From NCBI RefSeq assembly GCF_910589235.1, contig NC_060967.1:3821938-3885937 (forward strand): a stretch of 64,000 nt of DNA. The letters are read 5' to 3'. Positions 1 to 10,933 of the stretch are shown one piece after another. The translations under genes and the position numbers were made by a program. How positions within the stretch are numbered: the first letter of the stretch is position 1; every line of letters begins with the position of its first letter. The notes below the pieces were generated by a model. The model saw nothing but the letters and a program-made list of their open reading frames with translations. It had not been told where the DNA came from and made no database searches. This DNA is from Vespa crabro (Eukaryota; Arthropoda; Insecta; Hymenoptera; Vespidae).

Positions 1-13
1 TTGTTTGTTTCAG

Positions 14-3000
14 ACTCTATGGTTAAACGTGAAACTAATATGAAACTATGTGATTCGGAAGATTGCGTGAGAATAGGTAAATATGATTTATGTGAATGAT
101 ATAATTACGATTACAATTTATGTCAAACGATAAGATTGACATATCTTTTCAAATGAATAGAACTTTTAATAATGTTGACAATTAAAAGAAAAAGTTATAT
201 TACTTATAAGATCATTTCTTTCGATCAGCTGCTAGTCTTAAGGAATCTATGGATACGTCCGTAGATCCTTGTGACGATTTTTATAAGTGAGTATTGTTTA
301 TATAAAATTGTAAAATTCTATGTACGAGTGTGCTGCAAAGAAATTTACGCACAATGCACCTTAATGACTGCAACCCTTTCTACTTATACGTCTTAGAATA
401 AAATTGCCGTATATTCCTATATTTTTATAGTACATTAAGAATTGATATAGAAAAATCAATATGATATATATGACTATGTGAGAAATAATTAAAAACAAAC
501 AAATGGTTTTTTATTATAGCGATAATACTTTTGTCAACATTTTTATAAATAAATTTTATAGTAATATACGAGATATGAATCGAATTATATATAAAATGTA
601 ATTATATGTATGTGTGTATATATATGTATTTTTTTTCTTTTTTTTTAATCGATCTTTAGATATACTTGTGGCAGATGGCCTCGAGAACATCCGATACCAG
701 ATTCTAGTCTAACAAATTCATGGTTCAATGAACGAACCGAACGAGTAGCTAGGACAATTAGAGATTTGTTAAGAAAAAATATTAGCGATGGAGATGCACC
801 TTGGTCCGTGCAACAGGCAAAAATTTTGTATACCAGTTGTTTGGACGTTGGTATGTGCGTTTGTTGCGACTTCAAACAAAAATATTTGAATAATTGTTGA
901 AGTTAAATAAATAAGAGTGAATAAATAAATATATCGATATACTATTTTTTCTAACATTTTCGGAATATTTTTCAACAATTGTCTAATATTTTTTTAGCAA
1001 AAGATTACGTATTTGAACGTGATATTTTTTGTGTTTAGTGCATCTTCATTTCTTCCATTTCTTTCTCAGAGTCAATGAACGAGTTAGGACTCTCGTCATT
1101 ATTCGAGTTGTTAGAACTGCTCAATTTACCCTCAATTCCTGCAGCATTAACAAAGAAGACGAGAAATTATATCGATCAAATGGCTAAAGTCAAAAGAATT
1201 CTAGGAAGGGACGTTTTAATTGGTTTCGACGTTTTACCAGATCCTAGAAATGGTACCAAAAATGTCATTTTGCTCGATACACCAATCATAGGTAGTCCTT
1301 TCCCCAGGTAACATAAAAATTTAACTATTTTTTAAAAGAAATTTTAAATAATTTGAAAATAGAATTAAAATAAAAAATAACACTTTTAATAATTATTCGA
1401 TTATATCAACGAAAAGAATTTAATTTTTAAGTGACAAAGAATTAGAACGCCGTCTGCAAACGATTAGATCAAGAATGAGAAAATTGGATAATATGTTAGA
1501 CGAAACAGACGAAGACTTAGAAGTGGAGTTACTATATATGTTTAATGTTATCAAAGAAGTTATCAGCAATGGTACATTGGATGCTTGTACTATCGAAAAT
1601 GAAAGTACATTCCCTAAAGAAAATGACGTGAAAGATTTATTAAAGAAGATTTATGAACTTAGTAGTACTGTATATTTGGTAAGTTTATTTTTATATTTTA
1701 TTTGTTGTATCATTATTTTTAAGAAGATTATAGATCAATTGTTATTTGCAATTACGTATATGTCGATCTACGAATGAATTACAAGAACATGATTGCAAAA
1801 GGTTTGTCATTTCTAACATCCGACATTGTGATTAATAGATTTGAAACGTCATCTAAAGTTATATTTTTCTAATCATTAACCGTAACTGACATGTTAAATT
1901 AGTATATTTTATGATATCATCCGTGATGAGACTTTATACGTCTTTTCTTCTTTTAATCTTTTTCGAACAGCTGTCGCATTTAGAAGTTAACGAGAGTTTG
2001 ACAGAAGAAAATATCAAAGATGAAGATTATATGTTTATTGATGATCTTCAGAAATTAACGGATGAATATGTGATCGAAGTTAACTCAAGTCTAACGCCTA
2101 AAATTATTTGGAGACCTTTTATCGAGATACTTTTTAAAGATGTTGTTACCTTGGATCTTTCTGGGAGAGATAAAGTTCTTGTGGGAAATTTAAAATATTT
2201 AAAAGATTTGGCTTTGATCATTGCTTCGGGGAATGAAGAAGATTTAGGTATTTTTTCGAATTCGTTCTTATATAATAAATCTAATATTATATATACATAT
2301 ATATACATATATACATATATACATATATACATACATACATATATATAATAGGGGGACCGGTACGTAATGTCGCTTTTGTAAATTAAATTCAAACGAATAA
2401 ATTTTTAACAAGTTTTTATTTTTAATCACAATCAAATATCAACATGCACAGAAACGACATTACTTTCCGGTCCACCTAATATATATATATATATGTGTAA
2501 ATATCTAATTAATTTAAAACGATAACTCAATGTCTTGAATGTTCGAGCACAAAATTAAATAAATAACATTTAAAATAAGCAACAATGTTAATCTTTGTTA
2601 AAGAAACATATATATGGTGGGTCGTCGTGGACATAGTTGTTCCACATTCTTCCGAAAAATTACGACAAATTTGGTCTAATTATCTCCACTCATTAATGAA
2701 CGTTGAAACTGTTACATCCCAATCTTTATACTGTGCCGAAGCTGTGAACCAATTAATGGGTTAGTACGTATATCATCCTATATAATTGAAAATCGTTATT
2801 ATTATACTACAATAATTTACAAGTATTTTTTTTTCTTTTTCTTTTTTATCAAAATGATTATTCTATTAGGTATGGCAGCATCATGGTTATTCGTTGATAA
2901 ATCTTTTCACGAAGAAAAAGCACCGAAAGTTCGCGAAATGTTAGAAGATATTAGAGCAGCTTTTGCTTCGTTAGTTCGAACAACTGATTGGATGGATAAA

Positions 3001-4895
3001 GAAACTAAAAAAGTGACGTTAGAAAAGAATAATAAGATGTCTTTGGAAATTGGCCATCCAGAATGGCTTTTCCAGGAGGGTGAACTTGATGAATATTACG
3101 AAGATGTTAATACAATTTACTAATTTTTATATTTAAACAACATTTTTTTAATCTCTTCAGATACGATTTTTGTCGTATATAATTTTAAATTGATAGTAAT
3201 TAAATAAATAAGTAAAATTCTGGTCCTGACGAAGTTATGCACCAGCAATCAGTTTAGCTCTTCTTTTTCGAGTTTCGATAATAAGTGGGTTTTTACGAGG
3301 TTGTCACCCAATTAAACCCTATTAGTCGCCTTTTATGACAAGTAGAGGATATTGCAGGGATATATTTTATCCCTGACCCATAGAGAAAGAAATATATATA
3401 TATATATATATACATATATAAAGGATTATTAAACGTGAATTTCTATAAACATTAAGCTAAAAATTACACGTGTTACTATCCTTGAAGAGATTAAAATAGT
3501 CAGTGTTTAATGTTATTCTATGTTCTTTTTACTATAATATATCCAATAATATTTCATGTTCTTTCAGATAGATCTGTCGGAAACGAAATATTTGGATAAT
3601 ATGTTACAAATCGTTCGATCAATTTCATTCGCAAAATTGGAATGTCTTCACGATACCAATTTATATAACGAATCATAGTAAGTGAACTTCTATATATGTA
3701 TATTTACTTGTTACTTGTTATTTAATAAATTGTTAAAGAAATAATTTAATTAATATTTTTTACATTATTTAAAGTTGGGTGACAGATCCAACAGATGTCA
3801 ACGCCTTTCACACTTTTCAAGTGAATCAAATTAGTATGTAGATAAAATATATATATATATCTTTTTTATAACAGCAATATTTTTCATATATCTATTTTAT
3901 TTTTTAATACATATGCAGCTATTCCCGCAGGAATTCTCCAGTTTCCATTCTACGAACTTGGTCTAGAGTAAGAGTTACAAAAACTCGATGAATTCTGATT
4001 GACTTTTTTTAAATAATCAATGTTTATGCGAAAATAATTTCAATTATATTAAAAAAGTTTATTGATTGCAGAGCTTTAAATTATGGCGCTATCGGTACGG
4101 TTCTTGGGCACGAATTAACACATGGTTTCGACAATAGTGGTAGACAATACGATAGTAATGGCAATTTGAGACAATGGTGGACAAACGAAACGATTTTCGA
4201 GTATACCGAAAGAACTCAATGTTTTATAGATCACTATAACAGTTATTATGAAGACGAGGTATACTTGTATTGAAGAAAGAAAAAAAAAAGAAAAGCGATT
4301 CTAATAAATAATTATTTACTGGATATCGACAATTAAATGATGATTTTTTAAAACTATTAATTAGGATATATAGAAATAATAGATTTGAACAATTTTATGA
4401 TCTTGATCTTAAAAGCCGAACGAGCATTTGACCATAATTGAATCCAATATTGTCTGAGTAGGTAGACGATTACGTGAACGGCAAATTGACCTTGGGGGAG
4501 AATATAGCCGATAATGGTGGTTTAAGAGAAGCTGTCATTGCTTATGAAAGATGGAAGGCTAGACATGGTCAAGAGCCTTTGCTTCCCGGATTTACACATT
4601 TCACACATCAGCAATTACTCTTTCTTAGTTTCGCTCACGTAAGATGATTTAACTGTTAAAGAAATTTTCATTGGTTCGATCGAAGATCGTTAAATATCAA
4701 GTTACTTTCACATGCTTTTAGCTGTGGTGCGAGGCATACACCGCGTCGTCCTTGAAATGGATGCTTGAAGATTCTCATTGTCCAGGTCACGTGAGGCTTA
4801 GAGCAGTACTTAAAAATTCCAAGGAATTTAGCGAAGCCTGGAAATGTCCTTTAGGATCTAATATGAATCCAGTTAAAAAATGTCGTCTCTGGTAG
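14..4895 (+). CDS. Neprilysin-like M13 zinc metallopeptidase (5' partial)
   Basis: Joined exons: 14-76, 229-286, 660-850, 1070-1307, 1432-1678, 1971-2247, 2604-2759, 2870-3105, 3568-3677, 3775-3833, 3919-3967, 4072-4258, 4462-4638, 4722-4895. They give 739 residues in one continuous phase. The ectodomain start (CDSEDCVRIA, then DPCDDFY and the YTCGRWP block) and the M13_N region are clear. The catalytic C-terminal domain has the zinc motif HELTH (exon at 4072), the third zinc ligand in GENIADNGG (exon at 4462), and the family-typical ending CRLW. Family knowledge: type II membrane ectopeptidases that cleave short peptides outside the cell. The cytoplasmic tail and membrane anchor are not in the window, so the start is missing. 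The usual substrate-binding NAFY reads NAFH here. The exon 8 donor is GTTAAT, a weak form. Which neprilysin paralogue this is cannot be decided. Confidence 0.95.
2286..2350. repeat. (TA)n/(TACA)n microsatellite
   Basis: Alternating TA with ATAC units, directly abutting the left end of the mariner-like element. Confidence 0.9.
2351..2476. mobile_element. Short mariner-like MITE in neprilysin intron 6
   Basis: A 126-bp element has about 28-bp terminal inverted repeats. The left end begins GGGGGACCGGTACGTAATG and the right end, read inward, begins GGTGGACCGGAAAGTAATG. It is flanked on both sides by TA, the target duplication expected for Tc1/mariner elements. There is no coding capacity. It sits inside the intron 2248-2603, next to a TA/ATAC microsatellite that probably supplied the TA target. 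Confidence 0.85.
3220..3395. repeat. Dispersed repeat, copy A (neprilysin intron 8)
   Basis: This stretch and 26655-26830 share an ordered set of blocks in the same orientation: an AATCAGT block, AGGTTGTC, CCCTATTAGTCG, TATATTTTATCCCTGA or its variant, then CCATAG followed by GAAAGA. The left half is more diverged than the right. I see no terminal inverted repeat and no open frame. It looks like an old short interspersed repeat, possibly SINE-derived; that class assignment is inference. Confidence 0.6.
3391..3420. repeat. (TA)n microsatellite
   Basis: A TA run lies immediately 3' of the dispersed repeat, as is common for the tail of a SINE-type element. Confidence 0.85.
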
Positions 4896-5199
4896 TGGAG
4901 GATTACGCCAACTTCCTTTTTCTTTCATTTCAAAACTTATGTGATTAGTAATTATATTCCAAGGAATTTGGATTAATTTCTTTAAAAGTGTCCTTTAGGA
5001 TCACAATTAATCCAATTTCAACTAAATGTTGTCATCTGCTTCCTATTTTTTTAAAACATATATGAGGAGACATTAATTAATAATAAATAATTAATCTCTC
5101 TTGTAAAAAAATGTCGAAAGGTTAAAAATGAAGAGACGTATTGTTGGTTGACTGGATCGTAATAATCCATGTAAAAAAAAGTAATCTTAAAACATTTGT

Positions 5200-5216
5200 A
5201 ATAAAAGGAATTTATT
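5200..5216. terminator. Palindromic poly(A) signal between convergent genes
   Basis: AATAAAAGGAATTTATT reads AATAAA on both strands. It lies 305 bases after the neprilysin stop (+) and about 170 bases after the stop of the secreted-protein gene at 5385 (-). It could serve as the cleavage signal for both transcripts, whose 3' ends would then meet or overlap slightly. Confidence 0.6.
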
Positions 5217-5384
5217 TACTTATAAAATCTAAGATGCGTGGTATATTCTATTGGTATTTCTAAATTATATCTTATAAACATAAATCTAGGAGATCATCTT
5301 ATGATCATATCTAGAGCACTCTTGTGTTTCATTGAAATCGTCCTTATGTTAATTTTCAATAGAAAAATTAAACAAGAAGAATTT

Positions 5385-7587
5385 TTAATAAATGTATGCA
5401 CCATTTTCGTCAACAGGTTGAGTATATCCATTTGACGTTTTGGTAACAACCGTGCTTGTTTTTGTCAACGAAGTATCAAGAGCAACTAGTTTGCTATCAG
5501 TTGTCTCTAATTTCTTTCCTTCAATCGGTTTTCGAATTTCGACAGTTTCGAGATTTTCTGGAGTTGGAGCCGGAGACGAAGTTGGTAATTGGAAAAGTGA
5601 CCCAAGATTTGGAAATTGTGGTAATTGGGATAATTGTGGAAATTGAGGGAGTTGAAGATTAGGGAAAGTTTCTTGGAACAATGTACCGATTGATCCAGAT
5701 TCTTTAACTCCAATGTTACTTGTAAATAAATTATTGTTACCTACCAATGGATAAGGAACCAAGTTATTTAATTGAGAAGGTAAAGATTGATGTATTTGTG
5801 AAGTGTACTGGGATTGTGGGAATTGGTAAGGAACTCCATAAGTATGTGAACTAACATATGGTAATTGACTGTTCAATAATTTCTGTTGACTACCAACAGC
5901 ATCAATGTTTCGGAGATTAAATTGATAAGCTGTGTCGAAGTTAGGCTGACTTTGCACATGATCTGCGAACGTGCTCGATTGGTCAATCGTCAGAGGTGTC
6001 AAGTTGGAGAAATCAGTGTCGGTGTTGAGATGAATCGGGAGATTGTTTACTGGAAGGAGTAAACTTGAGTCTACCACTGGAGTGTGATGTGCTACATCTG
6101 AAACTATTATAATATATAATTTTTTTTTCTTTTGATCATTAGATAATTATAACGATATATATTGTGTGTTTTTTTTTATTTACCTTGCGGTACAGTCAGT
6201 TGAGTTTTTTGTACTGTCTTTGTTTCTTCTGAATGATCATGGACTTCTGGGAGCACTGTCTGTTCTACTTTTGTATCGACAGCCAAAGTCTTTGAAATAA
6301 TTAATATTAAAGATTAGGCAAGCGAAAAATTTAATATTTAATATTAATTAATATTATATATAAGGATGATTTATAAAAATAATAATTGTAATAAAAAAAA
6401 TTAATATTACATTATCAAAGATTAAATATGGATATATTATATTTTTATTGTTCAAAAACTCATCGACTCACCTTCACCGCGGGAATCTCGTATGAAGTTG
6501 ACTCTTGAGTGTTTCCTGGTGTCTAAAAAAGAATTGATTATCCTCAGAGATCTCCTCATTGGAATTTTTAAGAAAGATAAAAATTTCAAATGTAATATTT
6601 ACTTTAATTTCGACGGTAGTTACAGGTTCTCCATAAGAAGTAACCGGAGCCTTAACTGAAGGTGTCAAATAATTTATAGTTTCTTTCTTCAATAAAGTCG
6701 TCTATAAAAATGAAATTTTTTAATAAAATTTTCTTATAAAAGGAAAAAATAAAGAAGAAGAAAAAAGAATCTATTCTCTCTCTAATTATATACATTTCTT
6801 GTATATGTATATATGCCTATATATTAAATTAAAAAATATAAAAAATCGAAATATATGTTCTTACCTCGACTGGTTTTGTTAAAGTCGTAAGAGTTTTTAA
6901 GTGAACTTTTTTAGCCGCATCGATAACAGGAGATAAGTATTGTTTGTTGAGTGTTTGTGCTTGATTAACCTAATGAAATCATTTCCAAATGAATTCTATT
7001 GAAATCAAATATTATTATTAGTGCTTTTTTACCTCGACAATTCCATAAGTAGGTACTGGGACTTGAGGATTAGTTTTTACAATTGTCGTATGCTGTTCTA
7101 TGCTCAATGGTTTGCCGGGTTGATGATCAGGTGGACCATAACTCTGTTTTGATTCATCGTTCGGAACACTGTAAGAACCAACATAGCCACCGAGAGATTT
7201 AGATATTTCTAACTCGTTCTCTTGATGATGGTGATGATTATGATGATAATCAGTTCCGTAACGTAAATCACCAGGTAAAATATCTCTCTTTGGTTTTTCA
7301 ACGGCGGCTGTTAACGACGCCACCGAACACAGCTGTTCAACAAATAGAGATCAAATTAATTCATCTATTTCTAAATACATAAGAGTAATTCGTATTTGTG
7401 AGTCAAACGATGAATTTCGAAAATAAAATTTACAAAGATTCCATTCATTGAGAAATCGATCAATTAGGATCATCTTTATTTTTCAGCTGTTACGTAATTT
7501 AACAGGTTTCGACGATTATGAAATACATTTTTTTTCTCTCTAAGTTGTATCTCAAATAACCTTGTCACTTTGTTTCCCTTTCCTTGG

Positions 7588-7624
<37 letters not shown>

Positions 7625-7862
7625 CATATATATTTATTTATTTCTGTTATTTAAAAAAAATGTTTGCGATTCAAGAGTTGCCCGATTTTATAAAATATTT
7701 TGCTTATAATAATGCGTTAACTAATATGTAAAAATGTTTATGTATGTAATACATAACATATTTTCACATTGGAAGTGATGCAAGTTTGTTAAAAAAGTTT
7801 GAAAAAAAGAGAAGGGACGAATTAGAAAACACCCTTACCACTGTTAGCAGGAGGAACTTCAT
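5385..7862 (-). CDS. Secreted low-complexity (cuticle-type) protein, 7 exons
   Basis: Exons in transcript order: 7862-7839, 7332-7033, 6969-6865, 6701-6603, 6522-6472, 6289-6184, 6097-5385. Together they encode 465 residues. The first 24-base coding exon ends inside the signal peptide, which starts MKFLLLTVLCSVASLTAA. A KPKRD dibasic site and a His-rich patch (residues about 34-41) follow. The middle exons are all phase 0 and rich in Val, Thr, Lys and Pro. The large last exon is Gln/Leu/Pro/Asn-rich with QFPQ-type repeats and ends GAYIY. There is no catalytic domain. It is probably an extracellular structural protein, and the Val-Pro phase-0 modules hint at kinship with the three Val-Pro genes further right. 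Exact function is unknown. Confidence is high for the exon model and low for function. Confidence 0.85.
7588..7633. repeat. (TA)n microsatellite in first intron
   Basis: An interrupted TA run lies within intron 1 (7333-7838) of the secreted-protein gene. Confidence 0.85.
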
Positions 7863-7887
7863 GTTGCTTGTACGGAGTGTGACGAGG

Positions 7888-7925
7888 AGTTGAGCATCTT
7901 TTCGATCGTATTTCGACCTTTTATA
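7888..7925 (-). promoter_or_regulatory. TATA box and initiator of the 7862-5385 gene
   Basis: TATAAAAG occupies 7925-7918 (TATAAAA 7925-7919) on the minus strand. A TCAACT initiator-like hexamer at 7893-7888 places the start site about 34 bases downstream, leaving a short leader of about 30 bases before the ATG at 7862. Confidence 0.65.
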
Positions 7926-8099
7926 CCTGGCAGATGTTGTCTCCAGGTGATGTTGCAATCCAAATGGCATTGGGAAGAACTAGATTTTTTAATAGACTCC
8001 TCCTTTAGATTCACTTCTACGAATTTTCGAGACGAATCACGAAGACAGATATATTTCCTTTTTTATTTGAAACAACAACGTATATATAATTTTTTGTAA

Positions 8100-8808
8100 A
8101 AATGAAATAAATCAAGTAAGTAATATTTACCTTTATAGGGTTTAAGTTTTTTTCCTTATATATATATAAACACACACATACACACACATATGTTAAAAAT
8201 GATGTAAATTTTGTATTTCAATTTGTTATATATCATAAATCTTTTTCTTTTTGAATACTTGATATTATTTTTTAGTGGTTGAATGTATTTAATTTTTTTT
8301 ATGGCTTCGTTAGGTGTTTTTTGGTGGAGCTAAAAAATACTTTTATCGAAACGAGCTAAAAAGCAGGAATCTTTTAAAGTACAGAGATAAGGGACACTTT
8401 TCACTAAATTTAATGGATCAATTTTGTAGATAAAAGATAGATCATTTATGATGATTTATTATGATGATTTATTACGAATGGTTATATTTGATCAATAATT
8501 TGACAAAGAAAATAATGTAATTGCATTGTGTTCAAAACATTTTGATTATTACGAAATAAATGTTTCGAAAATTATATTATTATATCAAAATTATTACGAT
8601 TAGCTCTATCAGTTTGTAAAGTTTACGAAAGAGCAAATATTATTTTGATCTCCATCGTATATTTAATTAGTCAGGATAGAATGTGATCTGTCTTGCCGTT
8701 TCGCATTAAAAATGTAGCTTCATTTTGACGGTTTTGTAACCTTGATAGCTTAAAATATCATATATTTGGAGACTCTATCCCTTTCTTGAGTTTCATCCAA
8801 TCAAAGTC

Positions 8809-8844
<36 letters not shown>

Positions 8845-10830
8845 TCCTCTCTCTCTCTCTCTCTTTCTTTCTCTACGTTGATATTTTATTCTAAATTTCT
8901 GTTACCGATGTTATGTCTCAGGCTACAGGATTGCACAATTTTTAACTATGTTTTGCATAGAATTACATAAAAAAGTCATTTATATGTGTAAATTGATTTG
9001 GATCGACCGTATGAGTTTTCGAAAAAAGAGTGTGTTTTATTTATTTAAACAATAAAAATTCTCTTCTTTTTATTAATCTGAAAAGAATAATAAGAAATGA
9101 ATTTTTTATTACCTTGTACGAACTTATTCGAGAGGATGCAACTATATAAAAGATTGATTTATTTTTTATTACAGCATCTATTCTTGGCCCAGAATACGTT
9201 CTACCAATACGAGGGAAGTCATAACTTTTTAATTTCGTGCTTTAGCATTATTTCACTTTTTCGAAATTATTACTGTGGCGCTACTTTTTAAAAAGAAATT
9301 AGCTGTTAAGATTGAGCGAATTAAACACGCCTGATTGTATGCAACTGTCATACTTTTCGATGTGAAAGTTATCTATTTCCCAGGCGCATAAAAATCTATT
9401 ATATTAATCTAATTAATTAAATAATTAAATTTCATTTAAAATGTATCTTTTCTTTCAATTTTTATTATAAATATATTATTCATTTTAATATCTTTTTATT
9501 CATTGGTTGAAATATTAAGTTATTCCTACCTACGTGATTGACTTTTTATTTAGAGAGAAAGAGAGATGAAGAGATCTATGAATTCTTTACATTCTCCTGT
9601 AACTTTTTTCTCATCCAAACGTGCAACTTCCTGAGGCGTATCTCTCGTACGAGCGTCTATATTTCCTGACATAGCATACGCCTTTTGGAAAGTTTCCGTT
9701 CCTTCCTTTTGTACCTTTGTGCCTTTCTCCGACGAACTTTAAAAATATCTTTAGAATCCGTAACATGAGGCGAATCTATCCTTCGCCAAAGTCTACTATG
9801 AGTAACAACTCGACTGTAACGAGAGTATTACTTTAACTTGACCGTGACAATAGCCAATTGGATGAGTAAAAGATAAACAATTCAATAAACTTTTAGCAAT
9901 AAAAAAAAAATTAATCCATTTATCTGATCATTCTTAAGGAAGAAGTAAATACAAATTTGTATTTTCTTTTTACTGTTGATGTTCTTTGAAAAATAACTTT
10001 CAATGATAATCCTTTCACCATTTCTTCCTTCGTTTTCTATATATCATGCTTTTGAGAATGCGAGTACTCTCTCCACGTGCACATATAGAAATAATAGGAA
10101 ACCGAAGTAACATTACTTCCTCTTGCATGACTCTGATTGTTTAATTTTTTTATCCCCTTCGAAGTAATTACGTTCGTAAGAAATAATTATAACAGCAATA
10201 AGAAAGAAAAGCATTAAAGTTTTAAAATCGAAATGATGTTCGAAAATCCTTACAATGCTCGATGGTGGACGAGGTCAAAAGTATAGTAAAAAGGATACAC
10301 GATTTGCTACTTAAAATATTGCTGACGCGTTGCTTAACGAATTCATTTCATTCCTGGTTGACTGTCTTTTAAAACTACCAAAATATCTATAAGTTTCATG
10401 CGTTACTATTAACGATTTCCAATAAATATTTCTAATTACGTAATGCTCTTGTGACCATATCTTTTATTTGTCATTTTGACATATAAAAAAGATTTTTCAT
10501 TCCAGTTTATTATAGTTCTTTTAATATCTTTCATCATTATTCATTAGGAAGTTACGAAGTGGTGAAAAAAACGAAAAGAAAATTGTTAAAAAGATTTTTT
10601 AAAAAATTACGAATATATACGAAAAGAAGGAAGAAATTCGTCCGAGCGTTCGATCCTTTCGAAAGATCGAGCGAATGTACAGAACGGGTCGTCGAACTTG
10701 CTCGTTCGCTCACTCGTACACAGGACATCGAAAAAAGGAAGGTTACAAAAAGGAGAGAAGATGGAGACGAGATTGGCGAACGTAAGCCAGTCGGAAAGAG
10801 AGTGCTTTCTTCGTGAACCGACGATGGTGA
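8100..10830. other. Intergenic region, divergent promoters
   Basis: This lies between the minus gene starting at 7862 and the plus gene starting at 10934. The only marked feature is a pyrimidine microsatellite. Open frames near 10550-10860 lie antisense to each other in a CpG-rich patch and show no protein-like composition. I see no gene here. Confidence 0.6.
8811..8874. repeat. (CT)n microsatellite
   Basis: A 64-base pyrimidine run of CT units with a few T and C interruptions. Confidence 0.9.
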
Positions 10831-10839
10831 AGGTCTCCG

Positions 10840-10875
10840 TATATAAGCATCTAACCGCACTGCAATTGTCAGTGT
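10840..10875 (+). promoter_or_regulatory. TATA box and initiator of the 10934 gene
   Basis: TATATAAG is at 10840-10847 and the arthropod initiator TCAGTG at 10869-10874. The spacing from the TATA start to the initiator A is 31 bases, the classical core promoter distance. The predicted leader is about 63 bases. Confidence 0.75.
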
Positions 10876-10933
10876 GCTTCCTGTGTGATAGTAATACAGA
10901 TCACCCTCTACATTTCTCTAATCGACGTGCAAG

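Noticed and set aside
1911..2348. Single long frame with its own ATG at 1911
   Set aside because: Its middle is neprilysin exon 6 (1971-2247). The ends are intron sequence, including a TA microsatellite.
5238..5662. Plus-strand frames downstream of neprilysin
   Set aside because: They lie in or opposite the last exon and 3' UTR of the minus-strand secreted-protein gene.
7200..7240. CATCAT-type repeat suggestive of a short tandem array
   Set aside because: It is the His-rich coding patch of the 7862-5385 gene, explained by the protein.
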